A stretch of 6,258 nt of DNA, taken from Rhodoferax sp. OV413 (GTDB lineage: Bacteria > Pseudomonadota > Gammaproteobacteria > Burkholderiales > Burkholderiaceae_C). The DNA is taken from contig CAMATS010000142.1 of assembly GCA_945861195.1 (NCBI GenBank), positions 1-6,258 of the forward strand, written 5' to 3'. Positions 4,990 through 6,258 of the stretch are shown in pieces. Every line of letters starts with the position of its first letter. Position 1 is the stretch's first letter. A program made the position numbers and the translations under genes. The notes under the pieces are model-generated. The model did no database searches and was not told where the DNA came from. It saw nothing but the letters and a program-made list of their open reading frames with translations.

Positions 4990-6258
4990 TCAAGTCACCC
5001 GCCAAGAAGCCTGCCGCCTACGGCGCACCTTCTGCCGCCCCCACCCCACTTCGGCAAAGGTCAGTACAAACGCATCGGCCACATCGGGTGAGGGCAGGCT
5101 ACGCGTCTCATCATCGGGCAGCGCGCAGTTCATCTGTTCAAACCACTCGCGCGCGCGCCACCACAGCTCATCGCGCAGGCGGCTGAACTTCTCCCCAATG
5201 GCCGGTGACTCCGAGACATTGATGCCAATCACCGGCAGCCCCAGCTCGGCCATGCGGTCCACCACCCCGGAGCCAATGCCGATCACATCCACCACAATCG
5301 TGCTGGGCTGCTCAAAGCTGTCGAGCTCCTCGAACATGCGCCCAATGATCCCGGCCACCTGCATGGTGTCTTTGTTGCGCCAGGTCAGCACCTTGTGCGT
5401 GACCACATTGCCCCGGCGCCGGCACAGCGCCGTGCGGTCGTTGCCAAAGCGCGCCACATCCAGGCCCCAGACGATCTTGCCCTCAGGCTCAATGGCCCGC
5501 ACCGAGGCGTCCTCCACCTGTGCGAGCGAGATCACCGTGTCATCATCTTGCTTGGGAAACTCGCCCAGCACCCGCACCCGGTAGACGTTGGAGTCCACCC
5601 CGTACTTGAGGGCCTGCGCATCGGTGTAGTCAGCCGAGCAGCGGCTCGAATCAAAGCACGACACCTTGTGCGTCTTCCACACCTCCCGCATGCGGTGAAA
5701 CGCCTCATAGAAGTAGCCACTGGTGCGGGTCGGGTTGCCACACATCAGCGCCTTGGCCCCTTTGGTGGACAAAGCGCCCTCGCCCACCTCAAAGATCAGG
5801 TCATCCACGCCCGAGGCCTCATCAATCAAAAACAGCATGTTCTCCGAGTGAAAGCCCTGAAACGCCTCGGGCTGCTCCTTGCGCGCGGTCCTGGCCACCG
5901 CAAAGCACTCCTCCGGGTTGTCGAGCAACTCGATGCGGTCGGTGTTGATCTTGATCATCGCCAGCAAAAAGGGATGCAGCTGGCGGGCCCACTTGGAGAC
6001 CTCCGACCACAGCACGTCGTACAACTGGTGGCTGGTGGGCGCCGTGCAGGCAATCTTCACCGGCGAGCGGGTGAAGAGGTACCACAGCACCACCCAGCTC
6101 TGCATCGCACTCTTGCCCACCCCGTGCCCGGAGCGCACCGCCACCCGGTTAGAGCGCACCAAATCCCGCAAAGCCGCCATCTGCCAGGGCTCAATGCGCT
6201 TGACATGCAGCGCCTGCTGCACAAAGAGCACCGGATCATCCCGCCAGCGGGCAAACAC
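4990..6258 (-). CDS. Phage terminase large subunit (partial at right edge; internal deletion near C-terminus)
   Basis: This protein is the ATPase-nuclease motor that cuts phage DNA and drives it through the portal into the capsid. At least 422 codons are visible. The first in-window codon is GTG at the very edge, so the true start probably lies just outside. The ATPase domain shows EPWQ (23-26, adenine-binding Q motif), Walker A SGHGVGKS (43-50), Walker B LFLIDE (142-147) and the coupling motif GNPT (174-177). The RNase H-like nuclease domain shows D267 in WGLDVARFGND, D324 in VVDVIGIGSGVVD, and D392/D395 in SPDVADAFVLTF. Between CALPDDE (378-384) and SPDVADAF, relatives carry a strand-rich segment of some 30-40 residues ending in a lysine-rich 'SKDDMKKRG'-like stretch. 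Here only TRSLP remains, so an in-frame deletion near 5093-5109 is likely. The basic tail (KVRRRRQASWRVT) ends at TGA 4992-4990. Family identity is secure. Activity is doubtful. Confidence 0.9.
   Translation of the reverse strand: MFARWRDDPVLFVQQALHVKRIEPWQMAALRDLVRSNRVAVRSGHGVGKSAMQSWVVLWYLFTRSPVKIACTAPTSHQLYDVLWSEVSKWARQLHPFLLAMIKINTDRIELLDNPEECFAVARTARKEQPEAFQGFHSENMLFLIDEASGVDDLIFEVGEGALSTKGAKALMCGNPTRTSGYFYEAFHRMREVWKTHKVSCFDSSRCSADYTDAQALKYGVDSNVYRVRVLGEFPKQDDDTVISLAQVEDASVRAIEPEGKIVWGLDVARFGNDRTALCRRRGNVVTHKVLTWRNKDTMQVAGIIGRMFEELDSFEQPSTIVVDVIGIGSGVVDRMAELGLPVIGINVSESPAIGEKFSRLRDELWWRAREWFEQMNCALPDDETRSLPSPDVADAFVLTFAEVGWGRQKVRRRRQASWRVT

Noticed and set aside
4742..5584. Long plus-strand open frame (280 codons) opposite the terminase
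   Set aside because: It is Ser/Thr/Arg-rich shadow sequence antisense to clear terminase motifs, with no recognisable domain.
1..6258. CRISPR array, tRNA or rRNA gene, toxin-antitoxin pair or defence system
   Set aside because: No regularly spaced repeats, cloverleaf with CCA-type ends, rRNA signature or matching protein motifs were seen on either strand.

Overview
The window is GC-rich and its protein sequences look betaproteobacterial. The family-level guess is Comamonadaceae (Acidovorax, Polaromonas, Rhodoferax or Verminephrobacter relatives), inferred from the style of the Bug-type binding protein, the ArgE-like M20 peptidase and the DusC-type enzyme. No rRNA, tRNA or species marker is present, so the assignment is soft.

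The layout is a block of ordinary chromosomal genes with phage genes on both sides. At the right edge (4990-6258, minus strand) is most of a phage terminase large subunit. At the left edge (1-439, minus strand) are a small phage-like gene and the 5' part of a P22-type portal gene. Read on the minus strand, this is a common tailed-phage order: terminase, small genes, portal. Roughly 4.4 kb of non-phage DNA lies between the two parts.

The central block holds three intact genes. A plus-strand pair encodes an ArgE/M20 deacetylase-type peptidase and a periplasmic Bug/TctC solute-binding protein. A convergent minus-strand gene encodes a DusC-like tRNA-dihydrouridine synthase, whose 3' end overlaps the Bug gene by 52 bp. 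Broken genes border this core. On the left are the C-terminal third of a carboxylesterase and an N-terminal piece of what looks like an IS91-family transposase with a 4-bp duplication frameshift. On the right is a GNAT acetyltransferase lacking a recognisable N-terminal half.

The phage genes also look damaged. The portal frame does not join its own well-placed start codon. The terminase appears to lack about 30-40 residues between its second and third nuclease motifs. The best overall reading is a decayed prophage rearranged with chromosomal genes and IS debris, with at least five junctions in about 6 kb. I see no defence system, CRISPR array or clearly novel functional system. The points of interest are the architecture of the scar, the damaged phage packaging genes, an orphan terminator and the convergent gene overlap.
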